Notes under the pieces: model-generated
Seen by the model: the letters and a program-made list of their open reading frames with translations, nothing else
Told to the model about the DNA's origin: nothing
Databases searched by the model: none
Assembly (NCBI GenBank): GCA_024280095.1
Contig: JAJRQU010000221.1
Location: 1 to 32,670, forward strand
Length of the DNA stretch: 32,670 nt
Reading direction: 5' to 3'
From: Alphaproteobacteria bacterium
Lineage (GTDB): Bacteria > Pseudomonadota > Alphaproteobacteria > Sphingomonadales > Emcibacteraceae
Made by a program: the position numbers and the translations under genes
Shown: piece after piece, positions 25,275 to 32,670 of the stretch
Position numbering within the stretch: position 1 is the first letter of the stretch
How the letters are laid out: every line of letters starts with the position of its first letter

Positions 25275-26570
25275 TTATAATCTAATAATAGACTTATGGT
25301 TATAATTTCTGGTTACTGCGACAGCAATGATAAAAAGAAAAACTGGAAATGGGGAATATAACGCACCGTCTACCAGAGCATTCAGGGTTGTTGAGAGAGC
25401 GAGACCATAGGCAATCAAAGGCATTATACTGATCTGATCCGGTGTGCGATAAAACGCCCAGCCCCTGGTCCAGAATATTGTGAGAATTCCGGCTAAAAAG
25501 GGCAGGCCCCCGATGAGGCCCCAAGCGAGCATGGCTTGAATAAGAATATTATGAGGTTGAGCAAATGTTCCGGAGGCAGATTGAATCACGGTTTTGGTTT
25601 GGCCCGCGCCGATTCCAAACCAGATATTCTCTTTCCAAATATTAATTGCTTCTACCCAAAAAAAGGTGCGTCCGGCGCTAAAGGCGGCAATGCTATCCAC
25701 CTCCGTGATTTTTGTCAGGAACCTGAAGATGCCATAAGATCCGTTGGGAACAGGCAGGAATATTGATGTTGCCGCCGCGAGAATCATAATGAAAAAGTTG
25801 ACTAACAGAATTCTTTTCCAGCCAGCGGGTTTGAAGAATATCAACAGGCTGCCAATGGCGGCGGCGGCGGCAATGCTTGACCCGCGCCCACCGCTCCAGA
25901 AAAGCATGACCCAGCAGATAAACAACATCAGAAAAACCAGGCTTGTGAGAAGCGTCGAAGATTTTTGAAATTTTTTGGTCAGGAGGGAAAGCCCCAGAAT
26001 AGTTGTGAGGCTGCCCAGAAAATAATCCAGATGCCGGACATTCTCAAAACCGGGTAATGACCAAATCCAGTCAAAGCCGGGGGCATCATAGGTTCCATAT
26101 AGTTTTAACCAGAAAAAGGGCAGAAAAACAACGGCAGAAAGCAGGATGGAAAATATGAGTAGGCGGCCCGCCTGGGGCTGGGTTTTTAAATAGCTGCTCA
26201 AGGCAACAAAAAAGAAAAAATGAATAAAAAATTGCGTCGTGACGATAATGCCGCCAGCTTTTAGGGGCATATTGGGAATATTGAATAGAGCGACGGCGGC
26301 CCAGATAAGAAAGCCGGTCCAAAGAATAGCCGGCAAGTGATTAATCGGGTAACCATGCCGCCATTTTGTGATCAGCATAATAAAAATAAAAAGAATTTCG
26401 ATGAAGCTAATCATGATATAAAATACAGGCTCCAGCAGGTTCCCCGTAAGAGGAGGATAGGTAAAAACCCTGATTGTCGGGATGAATATTATGGCAAGAA
26501 CAAGAAAACGGCCCGCTAAATGCAATTGTTGAAATCTTGCAAGTGAGACTATATCGTGAAATGAAGTCAT
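25275..26570 (-). CDS. O-antigen ligase (Wzy/WaaL)-like membrane protein
   Basis: A 431-residue polytopic membrane protein with about 10-12 hydrophobic segments. The central FWSGGRGSSIAAAAAIGSLLIF and the following large periplasmic loop, with GAGQTKTVIQSASGTFAQPHNILIQAMLAWGLIGGLPFL, match the Wzy_C (O-antigen ligase) family; the QPHN motif carries its conserved histidine. Members join sugar polymers to lipid or protein. No other polysaccharide gene is nearby, so its partner pathway is unknown. I chose ATG 26570 (after GGAAAC); upstream in-frame starts would overlap the regulator gene. It lies 49 bp after that gene. Confidence 0.72.
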   Translation of the reverse strand: MTSFHDIVSLARFQQLHLAGRFLVLAIIFIPTIRVFTYPPLTGNLLEPVFYIMISFIEILFIFIMLITKWRHGYPINHLPAILWTGFLIWAAVALFNIPNMPLKAGGIIVTTQFFIHFFFFVALSSYLKTQPQAGRLLIFSILLSAVVFLPFFWLKLYGTYDAPGFDWIWSLPGFENVRHLDYFLGSLTTILGLSLLTKKFQKSSTLLTSLVFLMLFICWVMLFWSGGRGSSIAAAAAIGSLLIFFKPAGWKRILLVNFFIMILAAATSIFLPVPNGSYGIFRFLTKITEVDSIAAFSAGRTFFWVEAINIWKENIWFGIGAGQTKTVIQSASGTFAQPHNILIQAMLAWGLIGGLPFLAGILTIFWTRGWAFYRTPDQISIMPLIAYGLALSTTLNALVDGALYSPFPVFLFIIAVAVTRNYNHKSIIRL

Positions 26571-26619
26571 GGTTGTTTCCAGACGTTTAAAGACAGGCAT
26601 AAATAAGAGGGTAACCTTG

Positions 26620-27054
26620 TTACAGCTTACGATCAAATTTTTCTGACAAGATGATGTGGCTTTCTGTTTTGATGATGCCGTCCATCATGGCAATCTCGGT
26701 GAGGACGCGGTCCATTTGTCGGTTGTCACGGGTTCTGACCAAGGTGATAAAGTCATAGAGACCGGCCACCGTTACAAGGCTGTCTATTTCTGCCATGGCC
26801 CGCATTTTTTCTTCTATTTCTTTGGCCTTTTTGGGATCACGGGTAATTAGAACATAGCAGCTTGAGTGGTTGTCAGCGTCAAAATCTTTTAATTTTACGG
26901 TATAGCTGTCGATGATCTTTTCTTCGAGGCGCGTCAGCATCATATGGACTGTAGACCTTGCTAAATTCAATTGCCGGCCCAATTCCGCCGCACTTAACCG
27001 GCTGTTCACTTTAAGCAGGTCCAAAAGCTTTTGTTCTTTTTTTTGCAACCTCAT
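26620..27054 (-). CDS. Lrp/AsnC-family transcriptional regulator
   Basis: A 144-residue regulator. Residues about 5-50 are the AsnC-type winged helix-turn-helix (LSAAELGRQLNLARSTVHMMLTRLEEKIID). Residues about 65-140 form the RAM ligand-binding domain, in which the glycine of VAGLYDFITLVRT is typical. Such proteins sense amino acids as dimers or octamers. It is divergent from the qhpG-like gene and heads the minus-strand group including the aldehyde dehydrogenase. Its promoter spacer contains a perfect dyad and its leader a motif shared with the dehydrogenase promoter. The ligand is unknown; lysine is a reasonable guess. Confidence 0.9.
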   Translation of the reverse strand: MRLQKKEQKLLDLLKVNSRLSAAELGRQLNLARSTVHMMLTRLEEKIIDSYTVKLKDFDADNHSSCYVLITRDPKKAKEIEEKMRAMAEIDSLVTVAGLYDFITLVRTRDNRQMDRVLTEIAMMDGIIKTESHIILSEKFDRKL

Positions 27055-27079
27055 TCATAGACTTTCGTGATATTTTTTG

Positions 27080-27094
27080 ATTTTTCGAACAAAT
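27080..27094. promoter_or_regulatory. 15-bp motif shared with the aldehyde dehydrogenase promoter
   Basis: ATTTTTCGAACAAAT lies in the leader of the Lrp/AsnC gene, 26 bp before its start. The dehydrogenase promoter (25233-25247, minus strand) has the same word with one base changed. The words centre on the palindrome TTCGAA with A/T arms, in keeping with Lrp-type sites. An adjacent 10-mer, ACAAATGTAT, is also shared but in swapped order. Confidence 0.5.
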
Positions 27095-27118
27095 GTATAA
27101 TGAAAATGACGATTGGTC

Positions 27119-27148
27119 ATAATAATAGGACAATATCCTATAGGTCAA
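27119..27148 (-). promoter_or_regulatory. Promoter of the Lrp/AsnC gene with operator dyad in the spacer
   Basis: On the minus strand TTGACC (27143-27148) is a 5/6 match to the -35 and TATTAT (27119-27124) a 5/6 match to the -10, with 18-bp spacing. The spacer is almost exactly filled by the perfect dyad ATAGGACAATATCCTAT (27125-27141). A protein bound there would block the promoter, so autorepression is likely. The dyad also lies about 40 bp above the divergent qhpG-like promoter. Confidence 0.6.
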
Positions 27149-27181
27149 TATATAATCATCATCACCTTGCTTTAATTAGGT

Positions 27182-27210
27182 CTGACATTACCCTAGAATG
27201 GTGTAATAAT
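27182..27210 (+). promoter_or_regulatory. Sigma-70-like promoter of the qhpG-like gene
   Basis: CTGACA (27182-27187) and AATAAT (27205-27210) are each 5/6 matches to the -35 and -10 with a 17-bp spacer. The predicted start near 27217 leaves a short leader that contains the strong ribosome site AGGGGAGGTGAAGG just before ATG 27235. Confidence 0.55.
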
Positions 27211-27234
27211 ATTTTTAATCAGGGGAGGTGAAGG

Positions 27235-28653
27235 ATGACGACGGTGGATAATGACAGGTCAATAGTGATTATGGGCGGCGGGCCGGCTGGTGTTTTTACC
27301 GCATGCGGCCTTGTTGATCTTGGCTACCCTGCGACGATCATCACCCGGCCCCGGCCTTTTCCCGCGTGGGAGGGCATCTCTGAACGGCCCCGCACCAGTT
27401 TGCAGCATTTTGGATTTAGGGCGGCGACGGCGAGCATTGGCCCCATGGTGACCCGCGCGGCCCATTGGAATGGCCAGTCTCAAGACCAGAACCGGGAATA
27501 TATCCTCAACCGCCAAACTTTCGATCAGGCTTTGTTACGGGATGCAAAAAACAAAGGCGTTCAGATCATTCATGGCCGTGTGGAGAAGGCCGTGCGCCAC
27601 GAAAGCGGTTGGGAAATTTCATATGTCACTTCAGATGCGCCGCCTCATCAAAAGGTCAAGATCAAGGCGGATTTTCTGGTAGACGCGCGGGGGCGTGAGA
27701 GTAAGCTTGCCAAAGTGGGTGATCGAGATATCGCAGAAGGTGATTCTACGTCCGGGCCAGCAACCTCTGCTCTGCTGAAATCTTATGAGGTTTCCCTTGA
27801 CCTTGACGCCATGACGTCGGTGGCGTCTTTCCCAAAGGGCTGGGCGTGGTTCCTTAGGGACGGCAAAGGGACGGCTATTCTTCAGATATTTATCAGCAGT
27901 GAAAAAGGTGAACTTCCCTCCAAAGCGGGGTTGGATCAATATTTCTCAGAATTGACCAACATATTGCCTGAGTCCGAAGCATGGCTGCGCGGGGCAACAG
28001 GCCAGACAAGCGGGGTTTCTGTTCGAACGGCGGCACCCAACAGGGCGGCCCCCGCAGGCGGGGATGATTTTCTGGTGGTGGGAGACGGCATGCTTGCCCT
28101 TGACCCTCTATCCGGTAACGGTATTTTTTATGCTATCGGCAGCGGACTTTCGGCGGTGCCCGTGATCAATAGTCTGCTTAAAAAGCCGGAAGATAAAGAT
28201 CTGGCCCTTCAATTTTATCAGGAGCGACTCGATAATGCTTTTAAAGCGGGCTGCCTTATGGGGCGGGAATTTTATGCCGCCGAGGAACGTTGGCCGGAGG
28301 AGGCATTTTGGAAGGCGCGCCGTCTTTGGCCGCGCGGCGAGGAGGTCTCTCATCCAGATCCCCATTCAGATATCCTGTCGCAGCCGGCTGAAATTTGCAA
28401 AAAACCTGTGGTTAAAGATGGCTTTGTCGCGCTCGAAGATGTCATAGTCACAGCGGATCATCCGCGCGGGGTCTGGAAAATTGACGGCATTCCTTTGGTA
28501 AAGCTTATGACATTTCTGGTGGCAGAGAAGACTGACAGTGAAACTGCGGCAACTTTCGGGGCCGAGGCGGCACAAGTGACTGCCGCGCGAAATTGGTTAT
28601 TATCCAGAAATATACTGCCAGAAACTCACCGAAAGCATAATAGGAAAACTTGA
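27235..28653 (+). CDS. qhpG: QhpG-like flavoprotein monooxygenase
   Basis: A 472-residue FAD-dependent protein of the tryptophan-halogenase/LodB/QhpG group. The dinucleotide fold is IVIMGGGPAGVFTACGL (residues about 10-26), and a second flavin motif, GDGMLALDPLSGNGI, lies near 283-297. QhpG dihydroxylates a tryptophan in the QHNDH gamma subunit QhpC on the way to cysteine tryptophylquinone (CTQ). The call rests on fold plus context, since ABC-exporter and subtilisin-like genes follow immediately. LodB, which matures CTQ lysine oxidases, is the main alternative, but LodAB systems do not carry those two genes. It is followed one base later by the exporter gene. Confidence 0.72.
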   Translation: MTTVDNDRSIVIMGGGPAGVFTACGLVDLGYPATIITRPRPFPAWEGISERPRTSLQHFGFRAATASIGPMVTRAAHWNGQSQDQNREYILNRQTFDQALLRDAKNKGVQIIHGRVEKAVRHESGWEISYVTSDAPPHQKVKIKADFLVDARGRESKLAKVGDRDIAEGDSTSGPATSALLKSYEVSLDLDAMTSVASFPKGWAWFLRDGKGTAILQIFISSEKGELPSKAGLDQYFSELTNILPESEAWLRGATGQTSGVSVRTAAPNRAAPAGGDDFLVVGDGMLALDPLSGNGIFYAIGSGLSAVPVINSLLKKPEDKDLALQFYQERLDNAFKAGCLMGREFYAAEERWPEEAFWKARRLWPRGEEVSHPDPHSDILSQPAEICKKPVVKDGFVALEDVIVTADHPRGVWKIDGIPLVKLMTFLVAEKTDSETAATFGAEAAQVTAARNWLLSRNILPETHRKHNRKT

Positions 28654-28654
28654 T

Positions 28655-30352
28655 TTGGATCAGACGGGAAAAAATAAAAGAAAGCGTCAAAATGCGCTGG
28701 CATGGGTGGGTAGATTTATCCGTCCCGAAGTCAAATCCATGAGCCTCGTCATGCTGCTCGCGGCCTGTATGACGGGTTTTGCGCTGGCCCAGCCTTATTT
28801 TACAAAAATATTGATTGATGACGGCTTGATGGCGGGCGATATGAATGTGGTGATTCGCTTTGCGGTGTTGATCGTCATCATGGCGATTATCGTTTTTGTC
28901 GTCAGCGGGTTTAACCGCTGGCTATATGTGGCTTTGTCGGGCCGTATTTTATTTCAGCTCAGGGAAGATGTTTATGCCCGCCTCATGAAATTATCGCCGG
29001 ATTTTTTTGGCCATTGGCGCACCGGTGATATTGTCTCGCGCCTTGACGGTGATGTGGCCGAGGTTCAACGGTTTGCCACCGACAGCCTTTTGGCGGCTGT
29101 CAATGGCACATTGGCCCTCATCGGCAGTCTGGCCATCATGTTGATGCTCAGCTGGCAATTGACCCTGATTGCTTTTGCCCTGTTGCCTTTGCAGGTTATA
29201 TTCCTGCGAAAAATGCGCCCCTTGGTGGAAAAGGGCAGTTTAACCTTACGGGAAAAATCATCAGACATTAGCAGCTTTTTCATTGAAACCCTGTCATCGG
29301 TTAAATTCATTCAATCCATGTCGGGGGCATCTGGTGAGCAGGCACGGCTGTCAAATCTAAACCGTTCTTATCTTGACGAATTGTTGAAATTACAGGTCAT
29401 CAACCATATGACCGGCGGCATCCCCGGGTTATTGACCAGCGCGGCCACCGCCGGTGTTTTTATCCTTGGCGGCTATTTTGTCACGCAAGGATCGGCGACC
29501 ATCGGCACGCTCATCGCCTTTTCCGCTTATATGGCGCGGGCGACAGGGCCGGTGCAGACGTTTCTTGGGCTTTATGTGGCCTATCAGCGCGCGATGGTCA
29601 GTCTGGTTCGGGTGCGGGAATTACGAAAACAAAGAATATTGATCCATGATCCTGAAAAGCCAATATTGATTAAAGGCAAAGTTCGCGGCGATATAAAGCT
29701 GGATCAGGTCAGCTTTTTTTATGACAAGGCACAGGCCCAAGGAGTGCGGGATATATCCCTGCATATCTCCCCCGGCGAGAAAATTCTCATCACTGGCCCG
29801 TCAGGTTCTGGAAAATCAACGCTGATTAATTTGCTGCACCGCCATTATGACCCCATTAGTGGGGGCATTATCATGGACGGCGTGCGGTATATTGATATGT
29901 CCCTGAAACAATTGCGCGGGATTATCGCGGTGGTGGATCAAAATACCATCCTGTTTCATGGCAGCGTCAAGGAAAATATCACCTATGGTATGCCAGAGGC
30001 CACGATGGATCAGGTGATCATCGCGGCCAAAGCATCGCGCATTGATGATTTTATTCAGAGCCTGCCCGAGGGCTATGATACCCATATCGGAGAGCGGGGC
30101 GCGCGCCTGAGCGGGGGGCAGAAACAGCGTATATCCATCGCCCGTGCCTTGTTGATGGATCCGCAGATATTGATCCTGGATGAGGCCACATCGGCCGTCG
30201 ATCAGGAAACCGAGGCGGAGTTTCAGGATATGCTCGATCAGTTTTTTGCAGACCGAACCCGTATTATCATCAGTCATCATGTGGGCGCGATCCATAATCT
30301 GGACAGAATTTTTTCTATGCAGAACGGTAAATTAACCGAGGTAACGCCATGA
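28655..30352 (+). CDS. qhpF: QhpF-like ABC exporter (fused membrane and ATPase domains)
   Basis: A 565-residue half-transporter. Six membrane helices cover about residues 28-310. The ATPase domain has Walker A GPSGSGKST (381-389), signature LSGGQKQR (485-492), Walker B ILILDE (505-510) and H-loop H541, all intact. The N-terminus is basic with no peptidase C39 domain, which fits leader removal by the separate protease encoded next. QhpF is needed for export of the modified QhpC subunit to the periplasm. TTG 28655 is the apparent start (AGGA nine bases ahead); an ATG 28 codons in would cut into the first helix. The stop overlaps the protease start as ATGA. Confidence 0.72.
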   Translation: MDQTGKNKRKRQNALAWVGRFIRPEVKSMSLVMLLAACMTGFALAQPYFTKILIDDGLMAGDMNVVIRFAVLIVIMAIIVFVVSGFNRWLYVALSGRILFQLREDVYARLMKLSPDFFGHWRTGDIVSRLDGDVAEVQRFATDSLLAAVNGTLALIGSLAIMLMLSWQLTLIAFALLPLQVIFLRKMRPLVEKGSLTLREKSSDISSFFIETLSSVKFIQSMSGASGEQARLSNLNRSYLDELLKLQVINHMTGGIPGLLTSAATAGVFILGGYFVTQGSATIGTLIAFSAYMARATGPVQTFLGLYVAYQRAMVSLVRVRELRKQRILIHDPEKPILIKGKVRGDIKLDQVSFFYDKAQAQGVRDISLHISPGEKILITGPSGSGKSTLINLLHRHYDPISGGIIMDGVRYIDMSLKQLRGIIAVVDQNTILFHGSVKENITYGMPEATMDQVIIAAKASRIDDFIQSLPEGYDTHIGERGARLSGGQKQRISIARALLMDPQILILDEATSAVDQETEAEFQDMLDQFFADRTRIIISHHVGAIHNLDRIFSMQNGKLTEVTP

Positions 30353-31041
30353 AGACAAGACCGATGAGTCTTGGCTTGGTGGATAGCGGGCTATCGGCAG
30401 GTCAGGAAAAACATGTGGTTGCGGGACGTGCTTTTTTGGCAAATACGACCGAACCAATGATGCCAGATACATTTGGGCATGGCACGGCGGTTTGTAACGT
30501 TATTCTGCATTATACGCCAAAGATCGCCCTGTATAATGCGCAGGTTTTTGATGGGCGCGGGGTCACAACGGCGGCATCGGTGGTCGCTGCCATTGACTGG
30601 CTTGTGCAGGAAAAGGTCTCTATGATCAATTTAAGTCTGGGCCTACGAGAGAACCGCGAAATATTGAAAGAAGCTTGCGCCAAGGCTGTGGCAGCGGGAA
30701 TTATTCTGATTGCGGCGGCTCCTGCGCAAGGCAAGGCGACTTACCCATCGGCCTATCCCGAAGTCATACGGGCGACAGGCGATGCCCGCTGCGGGGTGGG
30801 GGAAATATCTTTTCTTGATTCTGTTCAGGCCGATTTTGGGGGATGTGCGCGGGGTATTAGCCCGGGACTGGATCAGAAACCTTCAGATCAGGCGAGGCGG
30901 ATAGGGGGCTCAAGTATTGGCACCGCGCATGTTTCAGGTCAGGTCGCGGCTTATTTGCAGGCCGGCGGAAGGGTATCATCTGTTCGGGAATGGCTTGTCT
31001 CGCGGGCAGATTATCTTCATAATGAACGCAGAACAGAATAA
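30349..31041 (+). CDS. qhpE: QhpE-like small subtilisin-family protease
   Basis: A 230-residue S8-type serine protease, much shorter than secreted subtilisins and with no signal peptide or propeptide, so it should act in the cytoplasm. The triad is visible: D12 in GLVDSG, H44 in FGHGTAV and S189 in GGSSIGTAHVSG. QhpE removes the leader peptide of QhpC after thioether cross-linking. Its small size, missing signal and position directly after an exporter gene match that protein. A protease from another peptide-modification system, such as a PatA-like one, is less likely given the flavoprotein neighbour. Confidence 0.78.
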   Translation: MKTRPMSLGLVDSGLSAGQEKHVVAGRAFLANTTEPMMPDTFGHGTAVCNVILHYTPKIALYNAQVFDGRGVTTAASVVAAIDWLVQEKVSMINLSLGLRENREILKEACAKAVAAGIILIAAAPAQGKATYPSAYPEVIRATGDARCGVGEISFLDSVQADFGGCARGISPGLDQKPSDQARRIGGSSIGTAHVSGQVAAYLQAGGRVSSVREWLVSRADYLHNERRTE

Positions 31042-31056
31042 GATATATTGGACGCC

Positions 31057-31950
31057 ATGTCAGAAGAAAATTTTTCCATCGCAGGGTCAGAAGATTGGTT
31101 GACCAAGTTAAATAAAACCATCTGCAAGCTGGGACGGGCGGAATTTGAAGACCGTTTGTTTGATCTGGTCAATGCGGCTGTTGGCGTGGATCATTGCGCG
31201 GTTTTCATTAATAATAACGACGGGACAACGGCTCATCTTTTCACCAAAAGCAAGCTGGACGCGGATATTTGCAAGAGCCTCGCCAATGCCTACACAGAAG
31301 GGTTCCATGTTAAGGATCCCAAGCTTGCGCCGGCACGGAAAAATTTGAAAAAATCCAGTGATATAAGGCCGGATGATATAAAAATGACGCTGTTGCCCTA
31401 TATGCCGACCACGGCCTATGATCAGGACTATCAGGATCGTTTTTTTAAAAATACCGGACTGGTTGATAAGGTTTCAAGTCTGCTTCAGACCCGCCAATAT
31501 ACCATTTATTGCAGTTTCTATCGCCTAACGGACAGGGGCCGTTTTGCGCCGCGAGAATTTAACGATTTATCCCGTATTTTGCCCATATTGACCAACTTGA
31601 TTTTTAAACACTCCCGCTTGCTTGAGCTCAAAGAAAACAGTTCCGAGTTACCTGACCCAATCATAACCCCTGACCCAATCATAACCCAAGTGGCGCTGAG
31701 TCGTTCTCCCGATGCCATGACGCATTTGCTCGGGGCGAAAAACGAGATATTCGGCCAATTGACAACGCGGGAGCGAGAGGTCTGCATTCGGATTTTGCAA
31801 GGCTATAGTTCTGAGGCCATATCGCTTGATTTAAAAGTGGCGAAATCAACCATAAATACTTATCGCAAGCGGGCTTACGCGCGGCTTGGCATTTCTTCTC
31901 AGAATGAACTCTTCAGTCTGTGCCTTGAATTTATTTCCGTCGTCGGATAA
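31057..31950 (+). CDS. LuxR-type helix-turn-helix regulator
   Basis: A 297-residue regulator. The C-terminal LuxR helix-turn-helix covers about residues 225-290 (LTTREREVCIRILQGYSSEAISLDLKVAKSTINTYRKRAYARLGI). The N-terminal 190 residues look like a GAF-type sensing domain but lack clear acyl-homoserine-lactone residues; I do not know the ligand. A short proline-rich linker carries an exact six-residue repeat. The described qhp operon of Paracoccus uses an AraC-type regulator (QhpR), so this may be a different control scheme. ATG 31057 is preferred over the TTG at 31048. It follows the protease gene by 15 bp. Confidence 0.82.
   Translation: MSEENFSIAGSEDWLTKLNKTICKLGRAEFEDRLFDLVNAAVGVDHCAVFINNNDGTTAHLFTKSKLDADICKSLANAYTEGFHVKDPKLAPARKNLKKSSDIRPDDIKMTLLPYMPTTAYDQDYQDRFFKNTGLVDKVSSLLQTRQYTIYCSFYRLTDRGRFAPREFNDLSRILPILTNLIFKHSRLLELKENSSELPDPIITPDPIITQVALSRSPDAMTHLLGAKNEIFGQLTTREREVCIRILQGYSSEAISLDLKVAKSTINTYRKRAYARLGISSQNELFSLCLEFISVVG
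31651..31686 (+). repeat. Exact 18-bp tandem duplication inside the LuxR-type gene
   Basis: CCTGACCCAATCATAACC occurs twice back to back (31651-31668, 31669-31686) and encodes PDPIIT twice. It keeps the frame and lies in the linker between the sensing and DNA-binding domains. The lack of any difference between copies suggests a recent event. Confidence 0.95.
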
Positions 31951-31979
31951 CCTTCTCCTCGCAAATCTGCTATACTAGG

Positions 31980-32001
31980 CTGTCCCCATTTATGTGGACA
32001 G
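31980..32001 (+). terminator. Hairpin after the LuxR-type gene
   Basis: CTGTCC (31980-31985) pairs with GGACAG (31996-32001), with extra inner CAT/ATG pairing. An AT-rich but not pure T tract follows. It could be a weak terminator of the qhp-like operon or a leader hairpin of the next gene. Confidence 0.4.
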
Positions 32002-32080
32002 ACAGTTATTTATTTAACATCTATAACAGTATCAAATGAAATCACAAAAACATCACAGCCATAATCAGGGAAAATGAAAT

Positions 32081-32670
32081 ATGACCGACAAGAAATTTGC
32101 CTCTCAGGCCGACATGGAAGAAAAGAAAATCTCTTTTACCAAATTATCCGAGCATGCCTATGCCTTCACCGCAGAAGGTGACCCGAATACGGGAGTCATC
32201 ATTGGCGATGATTGTGTCATGGTTCTGGACACGCAGGCAACGCCTGTAATGGCCCAATTGGTTATTGAAGAAATTCGCAAAGTGACTGATAAACCAATTA
32301 AATATGTTGTGCTGACCCATTATCATGCGGTGCGTGTTTTGGGGGCCAGCGGCTATAGCCCGGAACATATAATTTGCAGCATGGATACGCGGGATTTGAT
32401 CGTAGAGCGGGGCGAACAGGACTATAAATCAGAATATGAACGTTTTCCGCGTCTGTTTGATGCCATTGAAAGCGTCCCCGGCCTCACATGGCCGACCCAG
32501 ACTTTCAAGGGGGAAATGACCATCTGGCTCGGCAGTGTCGAGGTGCAGTTGAAACAGGTCGGACGCGGTCATACCAAGGGCGATACCATCGCGTGGCTGC
32601 CCGATGACAAGGTTCTGTTCAGCGGCGATCTGGTTGAATTTGGCGCGACGCCCTATACGGGGGATGCCTA
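32081..32670 (+). CDS. Metallo-beta-lactamase-fold hydrolase, cut by the window edge
   Basis: The first 196 residues of an MBL-fold protein, open to the right edge. The first metal motif is LTHYHAVRV (H80, H82): the usual aspartate and histidine of HxHxDH are replaced by V84 and R85. H164 (GRGHTKGDT) and D183 (FSGDLVEFG) are present. I recall a subfamily with the HYHAVRVLGAS sequence, so this is probably a conserved variant with one altered metal site rather than a broken gene. MBL-fold proteins occur near some quinoprotein systems, but a link here is inference. The ATG follows AGGG about seven bases ahead. No signal peptide is seen. Confidence 0.75.
   Translation, partial: MTDKKFASQADMEEKKISFTKLSEHAYAFTAEGDPNTGVIIGDDCVMVLDTQATPVMAQLVIEEIRKVTDKPIKYVVLTHYHAVRVLGASGYSPEHIICSMDTRDLIVERGEQDYKSEYERFPRLFDAIESVPGLTWPTQTFKGEMTIWLGSVEVQLKQVGRGHTKGDTIAWLPDDKVLFSGDLVEFGATPYTGDA

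Noticed and set aside
27235-28653. LodB of a lodAB lysine-oxidase system
   Set aside because: No lodA gene is adjacent, and the following exporter and subtilisin-like genes belong to the qhp set rather than to lodAB.
1-32670. tRNA genes, insertion sequences, CRISPR arrays or prophage
   Set aside because: I saw no tRNA T-arm with a matching acceptor stem, no transposase or integrase reading frame, and no regularly spaced repeats.

Overview
The window reads as part of the chromosome of a facultatively anaerobic, denitrifying Alphaproteobacterium. This is inferred from the tandem narK1-narK2 arrangement, the ubiT-ubiU-ubiV cluster, the iorAB/kor genes and a quinohemoprotein amine dehydrogenase (QHNDH) maturation cassette; the species cannot be named from sequence alone. 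Genes are tightly packed, often with ATGA overlaps. I saw no tRNA, rRNA, CRISPR array, insertion sequence or phage gene.

Region 1 (1-12.4 kb) is a nitrate-respiration locus. A minus-strand gene encodes an unusual regulator: an N-terminal nitrate/nitrite-sensing NIT domain fused to a Crp/Fnr body, with a cysteine-rich C-terminal tail. It is divergent from narK1-narK2-narG-narH-narJ-narI and a shortened NifM/parvulin-like gene, closed by a strong terminator at 12385-12414. An FNR-type box lies at -41.5 relative to a predicted narK1 start site.

Region 2 (12.4-15.7 kb, minus strand) holds a beta-carbonic anhydrase and ubiT-ubiU-ubiV, the oxygen-independent ubiquinone hydroxylation system. ubiT has its own FNR-type box, with the same variant half-site as narK1. 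Nitrate reductase oxidises ubiquinol, so anaerobic quinone supply and its consumer appear to share a control signal.

Region 3 (16-22.9 kb, plus strand) is a ferredoxin-linked 2-oxoacid oxidation operon: iorA, an iorB-type gamma subunit fused to a two-cluster ferredoxin, korA, korB, korC, and a phenylacetate-CoA ligase. Together they fit anaerobic catabolism of aromatic amino acids by way of aryl-pyruvates and aryl-acetyl-CoA. A 24-bp near-perfect inverted repeat precedes iorA, and its 13-bp core recurs at the extreme left edge of the window.

Region 4 (22.9-27.1 kb, minus strand) holds a CbiX-type chelatase, an ALDH7-type semialdehyde dehydrogenase, an O-antigen-ligase-like membrane protein and an Lrp/AsnC regulator. 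A 15-bp motif is shared between the regulator's leader and the dehydrogenase promoter, and a separate dyad fills the regulator's own promoter spacer.

Region 5 (27.2 kb to the end, plus strand) contains qhpG-, qhpF- and qhpE-like genes: a flavoprotein monooxygenase, an ABC exporter and a small subtilisin-like protease. These are maturation factors for the CTQ-containing gamma subunit of QHNDH. A LuxR-type regulator and the start of a metallo-beta-lactamase-fold gene follow. The structural genes and the radical-SAM gene qhpD are not in view.
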